Of a DNA stretch of 64,000 nucleotides, positions 11,501 through 24,325 are shown in pieces. Made by a program: the position numbers and the translations under genes. A model generated the notes under the pieces. That model worked only from the letters and a program-made list of their open reading frames with translations. It was not told the origin of the DNA and ran no database searches. The DNA comes from Chlamydoabsidia padenii. Taxonomy: Eukaryota > Mucoromycota > Mucoromycetes > Mucorales > Cunninghamellaceae. How positions within the stretch are numbered: position 1 is the stretch's first letter; each line of letters starts with the position of its first letter. The stretch lies in NCBI GenBank assembly GCA_025330725.1, contig JAIWND010000013.1, positions 744,001 through 808,000 of the forward strand, in the 5' to 3' direction.

Positions 11501-14500
11501 TTATCCTACTCGGTGGACCTTTGAAGATTTTGTCGATCGATATTATGTTTTGGTGCCTTCTGATCAATGGCACCCAAGGGGAAAGGCTGATGAACGAAAA
11601 CTCTGTGGTGCTATCTTGGATACTCATGTCACTGGTGAAGATCGATACCAGATTGGTCTAACGAAAATCTTCTTTAGGGCTGGACAGGTAAGAAAAAAAA
11701 AAAGATGAAGGGGGAGGGAATATCATGCAAAAAACTGATTCCTGTTTTTTTTTTTTTTGATTTTATATATCTTATATACTAGCTGGCATACATGGAAAAG
11801 CTTCGAACAGATCGGTGGGCTGAAGTGGCGATCATCATCCAAAAGAACGCTCGTCGATATATTGCTCGTCAACGATACAAGAAAATACAGGCTTTTATCA
11901 TCAAAGTACAACAAGTGGCGCGCAAAAAGCATGGACAAGCCAATATTCAACGACTACGTCAATCCAAAGCAGCAACTGTGATCCAATCGTACTGGCGCAT
12001 GTATGTGGTCCGCAAAGCTTTCCTTGAACGTCGAGCATTTATCATCAAACTACAAACGGTGGCTCGTTCTCTGGTGGCAAAGAAGCAATTCAAAATGGTC
12101 CAACAACACAAGGCTGCAACTCAAATTCAACGTATGGTCCGTGGGTGGATGGTCCGCCGAATCTATCAAACTAAACGCCAATTTATCATTCGTATTCAAT
12201 CAAGTATACGACGACGACAAGCACGCAAACAACTGGTGGTCATCAAGGCGGAGGCTAGATCTGTGTCTCACTTTAAAGAAGTATCTTACAAGTTGGAAAC
12301 AAGGGTAAATGAATTGACACAAAGCTTGATACGCCAAAAGGAAGAAAAGGGACAGCTCAAGATGAAGGCGACTGAACTGGAATCACTTGTGCGAAACTGG
12401 ATTGAAAGGTATGATCAACTGGATCAACGGGCAAGTCAATTGGAACCTACTGGACAGGATGGGGACAACGAATCATTCTCTGCGACAGCCGACAACTCTG
12501 GCAAATGGAAGCAATGGCATATGGAACGCGAAGGCTTGGAACAAGAATATGTATCATCTCTCAACAAGATTAAGCATCAGGACAAGGAAATCGAACGACT
12601 TCGCGATGAATTGACCAAGCAAAAATGTGAAATGACCAAGTTACGCGATACATCACAAAAAGCCGTCGAATCACTCTCGGATATTCCTAATGTTGCCGAA
12701 CTCAAGTCTCAAATTGCTGCCCTCAAGACTCAATTATCCCATACATTGAATCGACAACCTCATCGCATGATCAAGCAACAATCTTCCACCACCATCTTGA
12801 ACGATAACACCCATTCTATGAAAAATCAACATGACGGAAAACAACATGATAACTTTGATATTGATGTACAAGTGTCTCAAGATTTACACAATTTACTCCT
12901 GGATGAACAAACTTTACACAAGGAAATCTACGAATCACTGATCCGCTTGTCGATTACTGATCCTACGACACGTGGTAACTCGGGCACCACTGATGATGAT
13001 GACAACTCGGCCAAACAAGAACCTTCTATTATAAACACTGAAAGCCAACCTATTGCTGGGCATATTCACTTCCCTGCTCATGTTATCGACCTCTGCCTTG
13101 CGCTCATGTGGAAATTAGGTGATTTGGCTGAATCTGAACAATTCATATTCTCAACTTTGGATGTGATTCGGAAACATTGTCAAGTAAGTGCACACACACG
13201 CACACAAGTGGAAATGGTGTATGGGAATTAACTTTTTTTTTTTTTTTTTTTGTAACTCTTCTTCACTTATTAGGAGCAATCGGGTGATGATGCTTTGGCC
13301 GTATACCTCTATTGGCTGACCAATTCACACGAACTCTTATCTTTGCTCTATATTACGGAACCATTCAAAACCTCAACTCATCAACATGCAGTGGATCAAG
13401 TGGTCAACAAGATCAAATATGAACTACAACGGCTTCAAGTAGATCTATTCGGCTTGGTGATGAAGGACGTACATATCAAGTTGAACAGAATGGCAATTCC
13501 TGCGGTGATTGAAAGCCAGTCTCTTCCTGGATTCTTGGCGACGGACTCTGGACGGATGTTTAGTAATCAAGCTGCGTTTACAATGGATGACTTGATTCGC
13601 TACTTTGATCACACGATGACGTTACTTGGACACTATCAATTGGAAATCTCCACCAAAGAACAAGTTGTCAATGAAATGGTGAAATACATTGGTGTCGCTT
13701 GCTTTAATGATATGATGGTACGACGCAATTACAACTCCTGGAAACGAGGTAAAACGAAAAAAAGAAAAAGAATTGTACAACATGCACATCTTTATACAAC
13801 TAACGCAACCTTAAAACAATGATGATTATTCCCGGTATTATATAGCCATGCAAATCCAATACAATCTAGTCCAATTGGAAGATTGGTGTAAAGAAAAGAA
13901 TATCCCCGATGCAATCTTGGAATTGGAATACTTGACTCAAGCCACCAAACTACTTCAACTCAAGAAAACCAGCCTGGACGATATACAAATCATATACGAT
14001 GTGTGCTGGACTTTATCACCAACTCAAATTCAAAAATTGATGCAAAACTATCATGTTGCAGAATACGAGGTAAGGAAGGGGTAGGGGTGGAATCTATTTT
14101 TAACCAAAAAGTGAACCGGTCGGAGGGGGGAAATTGCCGTGTTGCGGAGCAATAATGATCAAATTACGGTCAATTCTAATCCACCTAATCCCTATTCTTC
14201 TTCCTTTAACAACAATCTATAGGAACCAATAAGTCATGAAATCCTTCGGTCAATAGCAACGAAGGCGTCAAGTCATGAAAACAAGCAATTGTTACTAGAT
14301 ACCTCTGACCATACGATATTTGAATTGCCGGAACCAAGATCCGTTACTCGGTATTCATTGGCGAACGTGGACCTCAAGGTAAAAAAAAAAAATAGACTAA
14401 TATAAAATAGGGGAATGGGGGAATGGCCGGAGTAAGGAGAGACACGGTGCTCTGAGTGTGTAGGAAATAATCAATCGAAACTAACCAACCTTTTTTTTAA

Positions 14501-14572
14501 AAAACTTAATAGCTTGACCTTCCTCATGTGCAAAGGCTATTAGTATTAGTATCAAATGAAAAAATATTGTAG
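8587..14572 (+). CDS. MYO2: Class V myosin heavy chain
   Basis: Sixteen exons: 8587-8748, 8808-8940, 9015-9252, 9350-9477, 9555-9637, 9719-9835, 9915-10514, 10594-10734, 10821-11108, 11197-11256, 11334-11687, 11783-13183, 13274-13748, 13846-14069, 14223-14378, 14513-14572; 1539 residues. Order: SH3-like N-terminus, motor with P-loop GESGAGKT (about 176-183), switch [19 protein letters not shown], actin-loop [10 protein letters not shown], six IQ motifs in exon 12, coiled coil, and a C-terminal DIL cargo domain ([14 protein letters not shown]). It moves vesicles and organelles along actin, powering tip growth. Intron 7 has a GC donor (CAG|GCAAGT at 10515), required to give EKLQQQFNQHVF. Length and domains are normal for the family. 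Confidence 0.97.
10515..10593 (+). other. GC-AG intron 7 of the myosin gene
   Basis: The boundary CAG|GCAAGT ... TTCTAG|TTTAAT is required to give EKLQQQ-FNQHVF, a highly conserved junction in the motor. The flanking bases match the strong consensus expected of GC donors. Confidence 0.9.
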
Positions 14573-14778
14573 AAACTCTATATAACACATTACTGTTTTC
14601 CTTTTATCCATCTTCCTAATAAACTTCATTCTTTTTTTATGCTTCTGGTGTAACAATGGACGTTTAGGCGTCGGTATTTGAAATGTTTTTTTTTAAAAAA
14701 AAAAAAGAAACTTGGCTTTTTGACCGTTTTGCTTTTAACTCTCTTCATCTTTTATTTTTTTTACAACTCCAAACAATC

Positions 14779-16280
14779 ATGTCTGAACCTTTACCTCAAG
14801 GTAAGCTTTAACTTGTTTACAACTTGTACCTTTTATGGATTAGGTGGATGGGAACTCAGCAACGTATTCCTTTTTACTCATTCTTTAGGCTGGGAAGCTC
14901 GCCAGGCACCCGATGGTAGATAGTAAGTTGATACTAAAAAAAAAAAAAAAAAGATAGGGATGGTGGTGGAGTGCGTGTAAAATGGGAAACTATAAGCCGT
15001 TGAAGACTTGGAAACTGACATATTGGGCTCTTATTTATTTAACAGCTACTTTATCAACCATGCTACTCAAACTACTACTTGGGAAGACCCTCGTCAAAAG
15101 AATCAATATCCTCCTCAACAAGGCTACCCTCCTCAACAAGGTTATCCTCCTCAGCAAGGTTATCCTCCTCAGCAAGGTTATCCTCCTCAACAACAAGGTT
15201 ATCCTCAACAACAACAAGGTTATCCTCCTCAACAAGGTTATCCTCCTCAGCAAGGCTATCCACCTCAACAAGGCTATCCACCTCAACAAGGCTATCCACC
15301 TCAACAACAAGGTTACAATCAAAGCTACCCATCACCACCTACTCAACAATCCGGTGGCGAACGAGGAAGTTATGGCCAATCTTCACCCTACCCTCCTCCT
15401 CAACAACAACCTGGTGGTTATGGTCAATCTTCACCCTACCCTCCTCCTCAACAACAGCCTGGTGGTTATGGTCAATCCTCACCTTACCCTCCTCCTCCTA
15501 CACAACAACCTGGAGGTGGTGAACGTGGTTCTTATGGTCAAGCTCCTCCTCAACAAAGTGGTGCTGGATACCCTACCCCTCCTACTCCTCAACGTCCAGG
15601 TGCCAAACCTCATGGGGGTGGTATGTCAAGCGGTATGAAGATGGCAGGTGGAGCACTTGCCGGGCTTGCTGCTGGTGGAGTCCTGGCTTATGGTATACAC
15701 GAATACAATGAACATGAAGAACGTGAAGATGAACAACAAGCTCGTTTGAACGCTTTGGAACAAGAAAACCGACGACAAGAACAAGAAATCAATCAGATGG
15801 GACAATATGGTGGTCCTCCTCCCTCTGATGGTTATTACGGTGGCGGAGGTTACGGTGGCGGTTACGGTGGTGGCTATGATTCTGGTCAACGTGGTTTGGA
15901 TGATAACCAACGTGAATTGGATGATGAACAACGTCAACAAGATGAAGAACAACGCCGATTGGATGAAGAACAACGTCAATTGGATCAAGGTGGTTATGAT
16001 CCAGATCGTCAACGGGAATTGGATGAAGAACAACGTCGTTTGGATCAAGAACAAAATGATTTGGATCGACAACAAGGTAAGTGATGGGAAGGGGGGGTAT
16101 ATACTACAGAATTGACTCATTGGGCTTTACTATATTGTAATGTGTTTAGATTGGCAAGATGATCGACAAGAAGACTACGAAGTAAGTATACTCTACAACC
16201 ACCATTAAAATCACCATGGTATACTGACTGATTTGTTTTTCTTCTCCACTTAGGAACAAGAAGAATCATCCTGGTTTTAA
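14779..16280 (+). CDS. WW-domain protein with YPPQQG repeats and glycine-rich segment
   Basis: Five exons: 14779-14800, 14889-14922, 15046-16076, 16150-16181, 16254-16280; 381 residues. A single WW domain spans about residues 4-37 ([31 protein letters not shown]) and is built from the first three exons. It is followed by about 14 copies of [16 protein letters not shown] repeats, a hydrophobic glycine-rich stretch [17 protein letters not shown] (about 212-230) that could be a membrane-associated glycine zipper, a Gly-Tyr tract, then repeated [13 protein letters not shown] charged heptads ending in EESSWF. It resembles the fungal WW/PPQQG proteins around yeast Wwm1. WW domains bind Pro-rich ligands, so self-association with its own repeats is possible. 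Function is not established. Confidence 0.85.
15108..15310 (+). repeat. Coding tandem repeat encoding YPPQQG
   Basis: Imperfect 18-bp units of the form GGTTATCCTCCTCAACAA lie in frame within the WW protein. Adjacent units differ mainly at synonymous third positions, and a few carry an extra CAA. They explain the long open frames seen on the opposite strand. Confidence 0.9.
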
Positions 16281-17130
16281 AAGGGAACGATACATAAACA
16301 TATAAACACATACTTGTCCTGGAAAAAAAAAAAAGTAGGATATAATTTTATCTCGCCCATTCTTTGTCACACTCTTTAGAATCATTGATCAATAGCACAC
16401 ATCACACACCCTTTTTTACCCCTGTCTTTACCATTTGATCCTTTGCTCAATATATAATAAACTATTTACAAACAATCATGTATATGGTTTAGTAAAATCT
16501 TGTCCCCGCTAATTCTTTTACCCATTGATACATGCAATGCATGAATGTCATCAGTATTATCATCAACCATCATTCCCAAACGATTTCAGTAACAAAAGTC
16601 GATTTTTACATCACTTGAAATGCTTACTCTATTGTCACATTCATCATTCCCTTGGCTTATGTGGTTACTGTCAACCTTTGATGATGGTTTAGAATCGGGA
16701 TTTGAAAAGCGGTATTTTTTCAAAGTTGAAGTGAGACCGGGATTTTGGCTAGCGTGGTCGGGTTTTGAAAAAAAAAAGGGGGGATCACCAAGATCTGTAT
16801 GCAAGAAAATGCCAAAGGTCACCTTATAATACCTAATCTACGTTATGTTCAATGGCAAAGAACAAAGCTGGATTTAATGCTGCTGTCATATTGGCAACGC
16901 TCTAATAGCGACGTCTTTATTTGGGAGGGGGATACAGTATATTTATGCATAGGTACAAGACAATCTATGATTTCAAATGATATTCCCACCCTCCACAATC
17001 TATTATTATAAAATATACATTTTATTTTAACATAATGACAAATCCACAGTAATAATAACGATAAAGAATAAAGGTCTATGTTCTAAGAAATAATAATGAC
17101 AATATACAAATATAAATCCAACAAACTATT
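16281..17130. other. Convergent intergenic region with clustered CGGGATTT elements
   Basis: Tail-to-tail interval between the WW gene and the Set5-like gene. At 16695-16772 there are three closely spaced elements: TCGGGATTTGAAAAGCGG, CCGGGATTTTGGCTAGCG and TCGGGTTTTGAAAA. No gene is recognisable; the frames at 16620-16829 and 16586-16822 overlap these elements and lack domains. Confidence 0.5.
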
Positions 17131-18456
17131 CTATTCCGCCCGTAATCGTAATCCTTTTCGTAGTTCTTCAGTCAATGGACCATCTGATTCACAACGAAGA
17201 CATTTACAATCAAACATGTAAGATTTGCTGAGATAGTTTTGGCGAGTTTCCTTGTTCCATCTTGGGTTGACATAAGATTCAAACAGTTGTTCATCCTTCT
17301 TGATATCACGGATGGCGCGCACCATCAGTTTGTATTGAGTCTGTTGAGTCGGAGGGTAATCGATGGAGACGTTGGGAGTGCAGTTGTGATTGATGTGTGA
17401 ATGGACAAGATACATGCCACCGTTCTGATTGTTGATGTTGAATTTGCCGAGGTAATTCAAAAAGGTATCCTCGTCGTTGAAGAGTTGATTGGCCAAGTCA
17501 TCGGGTAGTGGAGTCATTATCTTGCACTTCTTGGGAGGTGGATGGAGCGCCTTGATCAGCTTGGCACGAGCCTTGGCCCAGAGTTCACGTGTGGGGTGTT
17601 CCATAAAGATCCATTCGGTTTCCTTGGCTTGCCGTTCAGCCTGATTCACAGTGGCAAAAGCATTATAGTGCATCAAGACCGTATCCAATTCTCCACGTTG
17701 ATGTGCCAACATCATATGGCAATACATGCGCGCCACCGCCATCGGAGCCTGCCATCGTTCCCCAGCACAAAAGTTCATATAGTCGATCATCGCAGGATTC
17801 AAACCAGGACATTCCAAAGGATGATAAGTCTCCATCGCCGCCATCTTGCATTGTTTGCTACAGTACATGATGTCGCATTTGGTGCACCGTACCCCTATTC
17901 GCACCGCACGAGTAAATGGTTTACAACACAATCCACATGCATCGCCAGTTCGTGCCAGAGTGAATCCTTCCCATGGTGGAAAGTAAACTAAAGGTGTTTC
18001 CGTAAAGATGATTTCGTCCTTTTTGATATCTTTGGCTGCAAATAACCCTTTCCCCGTAACATTATCCACCATTTTCGCCTAGTCAAAAAGATGTCGTTCA
18101 TTAGTGTGTAGTCTTTTTTTCTGGGGGGGGAGGAGATTACTTACCACCACATTAGAAGATACAGATTGGAAGTCCAGCTTGGGATCAATAAAAGACACTG
18201 GTACCGAAGGATCATCCTCAACACCACTTTTCACAATGGTAAGTTTAGCATTTTGACCAGTGGAGGATGATTGAGTAAGACCTTGAGTTTGCATGATTTT
18301 CTTGACCCGTTTTTCAGACACCTGCCAGTTTTCGTGCGACTTGAGAATCTGGTTGTAGATAGATTTGATCCCCCATTCCGGATTGTCGATCTTTAACTGT
18401 TGAATGGATTGACAGAGTGCGTCTTCGTCAGGAATCTGTTTTTCGATTTCCGCCAT
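17131..18456 (-). CDS. SET5: SET/MYND lysine methyltransferase, Set5-like
   Basis: Two exons, 18456-18145 and 18078-17131; 419 residues. The N-terminal about 100 residues are helical and charged. A SET domain begins at about 107 (VTGKGLFAAKDIKKDEIIF), is interrupted by a Cys-rich MYND-type zinc finger (CTKCDIMYCSKQCKMAAME), and resumes with the catalytic HSHINHNCTPNV motif near 340, ending with a post-SET Cys cluster (FDCKCLRC). This split-SET layout is that of yeast Set5, which methylates histone H4 near telomeres and repeats. An element TCGGGGTTTTGAAAATGC lies 72 bp upstream of the ATG. Confidence 0.88.
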
Positions 18457-19885
18457 TGTTTTTGTTTTGGAAAGAAAGACGAGAAAAGGGGGATGGCGGA
18501 CGTTTCAATAAAATTAAACGCTTTCCATCGGGGTTTTGAAAATGCAAGCCACTAGCCCCGATTTTTTTTTTTTTTTTTTTTGCATGAATGAACATTTCTG
18601 TTTCTCACCAACAAGGTGAACGGATGGGGTAATGTTCTATTTTGTTCATGTATCTATAAGAAGCACTTGATGGTCTTAAAATAATTCACACATTGGTAGT
18701 TTCTCACAGTCCCTTATATGGGAAACCTTACCATTGATTCGTTTCGTGAATGGAAGAAAGGCACAATGGCGGAGAACCAAATCGAGCAGACGATAAAAAA
18801 AAAAAGGAGGTTATGGAAATCATTGGATGAAAAGGCATGATCCAGCAAAAAGATTGAGTACAGATGATTTCGTGATAACCATACAAACACATCATTCCGA
18901 TGATCCATTGGGCACACTCCCAAGAGAGAGAGAGGGAAAAAAAAAAAGCGAGCTACTTTGTGTATCATGTGGGCAGCTGTCATACCATCGCCAAGAGGGA
19001 CAGACCAATATAACCAATAATTGAAAATTGCAACCGAAAAAGCTCAAATCAATGGTACGACTTGCCAGGGCAAGTGCGCGGATATTTAACCCATTTTCCC
19101 CATTTTCGAATGACAAACTAGGAGATTAAGCTCATACTACATTATCAAATCAATGCATGCCATTATTAACAAAGAAACAAAGGAAGGTCAACTACTTTAC
19201 AGTGCAAATGATCATTGAGTAGCATGTGTTTGATATATATAAGTGTTTCTATCACTCCTTTCAACGTTACCTTGACTTTCCATTTCCATCTAGTTCTACT
19301 ATTTTAGAATTGACTCGGGGATATTTTAACAGCTAAAAAACCTTACCACCCATCCTGCGAACGTATGAGACATGATCCATCATAATCACCCATCGATGTT
19401 ACATTCACCTTTTTAGGGATAATAAGTTAAGATATGGTGATGAATGCGGTAATAAACAAGCCATCAGTTACTATTAGGATCGATAGATCCGACAAATGTC
19501 CCCTGAATGGATTACACACAGCATAGCCCCCAAACCCTCCTTCCCCTCTCCCCCCCTTTTTTTTTGCGCCAGCACAAAAGTGACAGATAAGACAACAAAA
19601 TAAACTTTATTTATACCAAGTAAAAAGAATTAAAGAGTCAAACTATTAGTAATGAAAGGGTGAGTAGTAGCATTAGTAGTATTAAAAGTTACAAATGAAT
19701 GAGAGGCATAGTGGATTAGGAAGAATAAAAGGTATTACAAAAAAAAAAAAAAAAAAAAAAAAGACAGATCGATTGTCCGATCATATATGAGAGTAATGGG
19801 AAAAGAAGAGGGGATCATATAAAGAAGTATAAAACTATGTATAGGAAGATGATTAATGTATAAATGGATTCGACAAAGGAACATG
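18457..19885. other. Intergenic: Set5-like promoter and Myb 3' flank
   Basis: It holds the Set5-like promoter with its CGGGG-TTTTGAAA element (18528), a T20-class run near 18560-18580 and an A24 run at 19739-19762. I find no gene: short frames at 18714-19116 are on both strands and domainless. Confidence 0.5.
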
Positions 19886-21781
19886 CTATTGCTGATGAAG
19901 ATGATTAGGGTGAGGAGAAAATATGTTCGGAGGATGAGATATTTGATTAAAGTAAGAGTAGACATCAGATGGTGGAGGATGGAAGATCTGCTTGAGAGAT
20001 TGCTGTTGCTGATGAATTTGGTGATGATGATGTTGATGATGATGATGATGGTAGCTTATATCCGAAGGATGAGAATTTGTTGTTGGCATAGATGTGGGCA
20101 TGGTGTTTAGAGGTATCGATTGTTGTTGATAAGGTGGCAATAATGAGTAATGCTGCTGTCGGAAAACGGCATTACTATAATCGCCGCCACCACCGATATA
20201 ATACCCCTGATTGGCTTTATCTGAAGTATAAAGGCAATCTTTATAGTTGGGCGCATGAATATTGTTTGTATGTGATGATCCAGTAGTAAGAGTGTTGTCA
20301 TCGTCTGTTGAGATTGGGCTGACAGCATCATCAATGCTGCTTGGCGAAGATGAGTAAGCATGAAGATCCACCGTCGTATTGCCAGAGGAAGAAGAAGAGG
20401 AGGAGGAGGAGGAATAGGAGGTACAATCACCCAACATGGATGTGTCAATGGTTGAAGGTGTTTGATTTGATTGTTGTTGCTTTTGTTGTTGTTGTTGCTT
20501 GCTATGTTTACATTGGAGCTGCATCCACCTTGTTCGACATTGGCGCTATAAAGAGAAAAAAAAAGGGGGGGAGCGTACCTGATTAGTAAAAGAGGAAAAA
20601 CTTTCTTTTTCTTTTATTATATGGTATTACCTGCGTGCGCCCAGGAATAGTTTCTGCAATCCTAATCCAGCACCGGCCATGATCCTTCACACCTGCACGT
20701 AGTAATTGATCTTCGTCTGCGCCCCATTTTCCTTTTCGGACATAAGGGTCTAGAGCTTCCGTCCACCGAGCTTGACATTGGATACCAGTACGATTTGGGA
20801 TACGATCAGCAATACGATTCCACGGGATAGGTTGAATACGGCCTTGATTGTCCATCACATTGGCATATTCCAGTACAGAGTATTTCAAGATGTTGTCTTC
20901 ATATTCAGTCCATCGCCCTTTGTGAATGTTAGGACTATAAGGAAGAAGAAAGTTAGTAAAGGGGTCGGAAGAGAAGAAGAGGGAGGTACCCAAAGGGTGA
21001 AATTTTCTTTTACGTCTGCAGATAAAACTTACTTGAGCGCACCTAACCAGCGAGTAGAGCATTGCATAGGAGTTCGATTGGGTACATGAGAAGCGATCAA
21101 AGACCATTTGTGAGGTCCATGCATTGCCACCGCTTGTTTCAAGCATTCATCTTCTTCCAAAGACCAACGAGTGTAGGTTGATTGTCGCAGCTTGTTTCTT
21201 TTTACACTATGACTTCGAGTGGTGCTGACAATAGGAGATTGCATAAAAGGAGATTGATGATATTGCACAGGTGTAGCAGGTAATGATTGCTGTTGTCGAT
21301 AATGATTTTGATTTTGATAGAGTGTGGCAGAAGAAGAGTTTGATGACCAATAATGAGCAGGAGGAGGAGAGCACGTTGATTGAGCAGAAGGAGTTGTTGC
21401 TGAATGTGGGGTGATCGTATTTGGAGAAGATGAGGATGAAGTTGTTGAAGATGATGATGATGATGTTGAGTTGGGTATATCGACCATCATGACAGTGTTC
21501 ACGGAGGGGGAGGCACCAGGTGAAGACTGAGTGGAATATCGCCGTTGAGATAAAGTAGAGGGTGGTGTCATGGTGAGAGTCATGTTTTTCTGTTTATATT
21601 GTTGATGATGTTCTAAAGCAGCACAAGCTGAATTTGTTGTTGTAGAAGTAATGTTGACAGTTGGAGAAGAAAGCCAAGTTGAGGACTGATCAGAGGAAGA
21701 GGAGATTCCGGACAAACCACCACATCGAAGTTCATTTGATTGTTGTTCCATTAACAAAAACGCATTTGTATCATTCATCAT
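19886..21781 (-). CDS. Three-repeat (R1R2R3) Myb transcription factor
   Basis: Three exons, 21781-21033, 20934-20631 and 20545-19886; 570 residues. Residues 1-190 are Ser/Thr/Gln-rich. Three SANT/Myb repeats follow: R1 with TRWSLEEDECLKQAV...WSLIASHVPNRTPMQC, R2 with KGRWTEYEDNIL...WNRIADRIPNRTGIQCQARW, and R3 with RKGKWGADEDQLLRAGV...WIRIAETIPGRTQRQCRTRW. Each keeps the spaced Trp pattern of DNA-binding Myb domains, and introns cut between or inside repeats. The C-terminus is rich in Gln, Ser, His and Asn (poly-Q, poly-S, poly-H), typical of activation regions. It most resembles fungal Bas1/c-Myb-type factors; targets are unknown. Two ATGs are adjacent at the start. Confidence 0.85.
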
Positions 21782-23221
21782 ATGTGGTTTAAAAAAAAAA
21801 AGTGAGGAATAATAAGGGAAGTAGAATAAATAAATAAAAAAGTAAAAAGTTGAGTAAAAGTGATGAAGAAGCGAAAGAGAAGCGAAAGAAAGGGCGCCCT
21901 CGCATTTTCTAATTTTATAGGTTCGCCGCCCAGAAAAAAAAGATTGCATAAAGGTTATACTGTTAAATTCTCGACCAATCAAAACTCAGCTACGAAGGAA
22001 TGTTGTATGGTTGGTTTTTTCATCTTTCCCAACCTTCCTTCTACTTCACCGATGGTTCCATTCTTCACTTATATATAATCAATTCATGTCATGATCAAAG
22101 TGGCAACGGAACATTTATTGCATTTGAGGGGGGTGGGGGAGACTGTAATGGATTATGAAGAAAGGCTATCGATGTCGGGATTTAAAAACCGCAGGAGCCA
22201 TCAAAAAAGATCTAAAAATAAGGCACACCACACACTTTACTGTTCCCCTTTACCAGTTCTGCCCAGATCGCCGTTGTATTTCAAAGCCCGGATAATCCTA
22301 TACTTTTTACCTGTCAATATTTATTTTGGTGGAAAGAGATCACATCATCACAAGTAAAGTTGGGGAAATGGGTGATCAATGATATTTGTGCATCAAAGGG
22401 AAACATGATCGACGACAAAAAAAAACATACTGTATATTTTCCGCTAGAAATTTTTCATTTTCTTGTGCAAGGATAGGGAAATCTTTTTTTCCCGTACAAA
22501 TGTGGAGTTAGTATGAGTAAATTATAGACGGAACAGTGTGTGGTCGGTGTGATAGCGTAAAATAGGGCTGTCTGTGCGCACATGGAAAGGAGGGTGAAAC
22601 AAAAACACAAGGGAACCACAAGGAAACCCCAATGGAATATTTTATCTTGTACGATTTGGCCAAGAGCGTTACAATAGTTAGAAAAAGCGTATTGGAGGAA
22701 GGTACAAAAGCAATATGGGATTTCATGCGTTGTGTAACAAGTTTAAATTTCAATCCCCGATCATGCGTTGGCAAATCGGCATATGTGGAGTAAAGCAAAA
22801 AAAAAAAAAAAAAAAAAAAAAAGGCTGACAATCTTGGTGTAAAGAGAGAATCGATGGTGTTCACATGGATTGAAACTATGTGATACGTCAACGTTCCAAT
22901 CGATTCATCTGTGCGGCGTTTAAAATCCGTTAAAAGGGACACTGCCACAGGATGCCTTTACAAAAATATGATGGATCTGGTAACCATCTTTTAGGAGAAT
23001 AATGCTTCATCTGGATAGATGCTACATGTTCAACCAAAAACAATCATCATATCCTTTCTAGCACATACACAATATAACATAAGCATATTTGTTTTTACAC
23101 AGCCTGTTTTTACAAATGCTCCTCTAGGTAACAATCAGCAAACACAATCAAAAAGAGGTACACAAAACAAAGTATAACATAATATCAAAGTATCTTTATT
23201 TTTATTGGATTCCAGATCAAT

Positions 23222-23260
<39 letters not shown>

Positions 23261-23392
23261 AGAAAGAGGGGGGGGGCTACACTACAAAGTATGTAAACTA
23301 ATACCAATATAATACCACAAGACCCAAAATCACTATTACAACTACAACTAGATATAATACCACCATTTTTTCTTTGCTGTCGATTAACATGA
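21782..23392. other. Intergenic: Myb promoter and cyclophilin 3' flank
   Basis: It holds A runs at 22797-22822 and 23225-23257, a TCGGGATTTAAAAACCGC element at 22175-22192, and short domainless frames. The A33 run lies about 135 bp beyond the cyclophilin stop. No RNA gene or mobile element is recognised. Confidence 0.5.
23225..23257 (+). repeat. A33 run downstream of RRM-cyclophilin
   Basis: An uninterrupted A33 tract about 135 bp beyond the stop of the minus-strand cyclophilin gene, probably in its 3' flank. Confidence 0.95.
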
Positions 23393-24325
23393 TTACAGTT
23401 CACCACAATCCACGATCGAGATCTTCTTTGAGGGTTTCCCATTAGCTGATCCACAAGCTTCCATCAGACGCACCACCTCCATTCCCGAAGAGACTTGACC
23501 AAATACCACATGTTTACCATCCAGCCAAGGGGTCTTTTCAGTACAAATGAAGAATTGACTACCATTGGTGTTGGGTCCAGAGTTAGCCATGGAGAGAATG
23601 CCAGGTCCAGTATGTTTCAGAGTAAAGTTTTCATCGGAAAACTTGGCCCCATAGATCGATTTACCACCGGTGCCATTACCCTTGGTGAAATCCCCACCTT
23701 GACACATAAATTCTGGAATCACCCGATGGAAGTGGCTGTTCTTGTATCCGAATCCCTTTTCACCTGTACAGAGTGCGCGAAAGTTGCTGGCTGTTTTCGG
23801 CACCACATCTCCACGCAAGTCGATCACGATTCGTCCCGCCAGAGCACCACCAATTTGAATATCCAGAAACACCTTGGTTCGTCCTTGATCTTTTTTACTT
23901 GGTTGAATCGTGCTAGTAGCAATCTGTTTTTGTTGTTGGTCATCTTCATCCTTGATATCTATATCTTGGCCCTTGTCGCCGTCGTCGTTGGTGGTGATTG
24001 GTGTAGTGTGTTCTTGTAAATAAGCATCATCTGACCAAATCGCCCGATTCGCACCTGCCATCATTTTAGACGGTTTGGCTGTACTGACCTTGATTACCTT
24101 GCCGTATAGTTCTGATAGATGCATGTTGTCCAAGGCTGCTTTGGCATCTTCAGGTTCTTCAAAGTGTACGAATCCAAACCCCTTGTGTTGTGCTTGTGAT
24201 CCAGGATCGAGTGCTAATTCGACAGACACGATATCACCAAAAGGAATAAACGCAGAATGAAGAATGGACTGTGTTACATTGTCGTCTAATCCACCCACGT
24301 AAAGTATGTTTTTGCTGTCTGCCAT
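23393..24325 (-). CDS. RRM-cyclophilin peptidyl-prolyl isomerase (PPIE/Cyp33 type)
   Basis: A single exon of 310 residues. Residues about 5-83 form an RRM with RNP2 (LYVGGL) and RNP1 (KGFGFVHF). After an acidic linker, about 145-308 is a complete cyclophilin domain with active-site residues [22 protein letters not shown], and [12 protein letters not shown] (binding-site Trp and His). This RRM plus cyclophilin pairing defines PPIE/Cyp33, a nuclear spliceosome-associated prolyl isomerase. The start MADSKN matches the family; an upstream in-frame ATG (24403) would add a hydrophobic stretch and is unlikely. A doubled TCGGGA element lies about 92 bp upstream. Confidence 0.95.
   Translation of the reverse strand: MADSKNILYVGGLDDNVTQSILHSAFIPFGDIVSVELALDPGSQAQHKGFGFVHFEEPEDAKAALDNMHLSELYGKVIKVSTAKPSKMMAGANRAIWSDDAYLQEHTTPITTNDDGDKGQDIDIKDEDDQQQKQIATSTIQPSKKDQGRTKVFLDIQIGGALAGRIVIDLRGDVVPKTASNFRALCTGEKGFGYKNSHFHRVIPEFMCQGGDFTKGNGTGGKSIYGAKFSDENFTLKHTGPGILSMANSGPNTNGSQFFICTEKTPWLDGKHVVFGQVSSGMEVVRLMEACGSANGKPSKKISIVDCGEL

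Noticed and set aside
15108..15310. Regular repeats resembling a CRISPR array
   Set aside because: The units are contiguous in-frame codons without spacers in a eukaryotic gene.
15035..15522. Long frames on both strands and in a second forward frame over the repeat region
   Set aside because: They are by-products of the 18-bp coding repeat of the WW protein, which keeps all frames open; only the WW frame has a domain and fits the splice sites.
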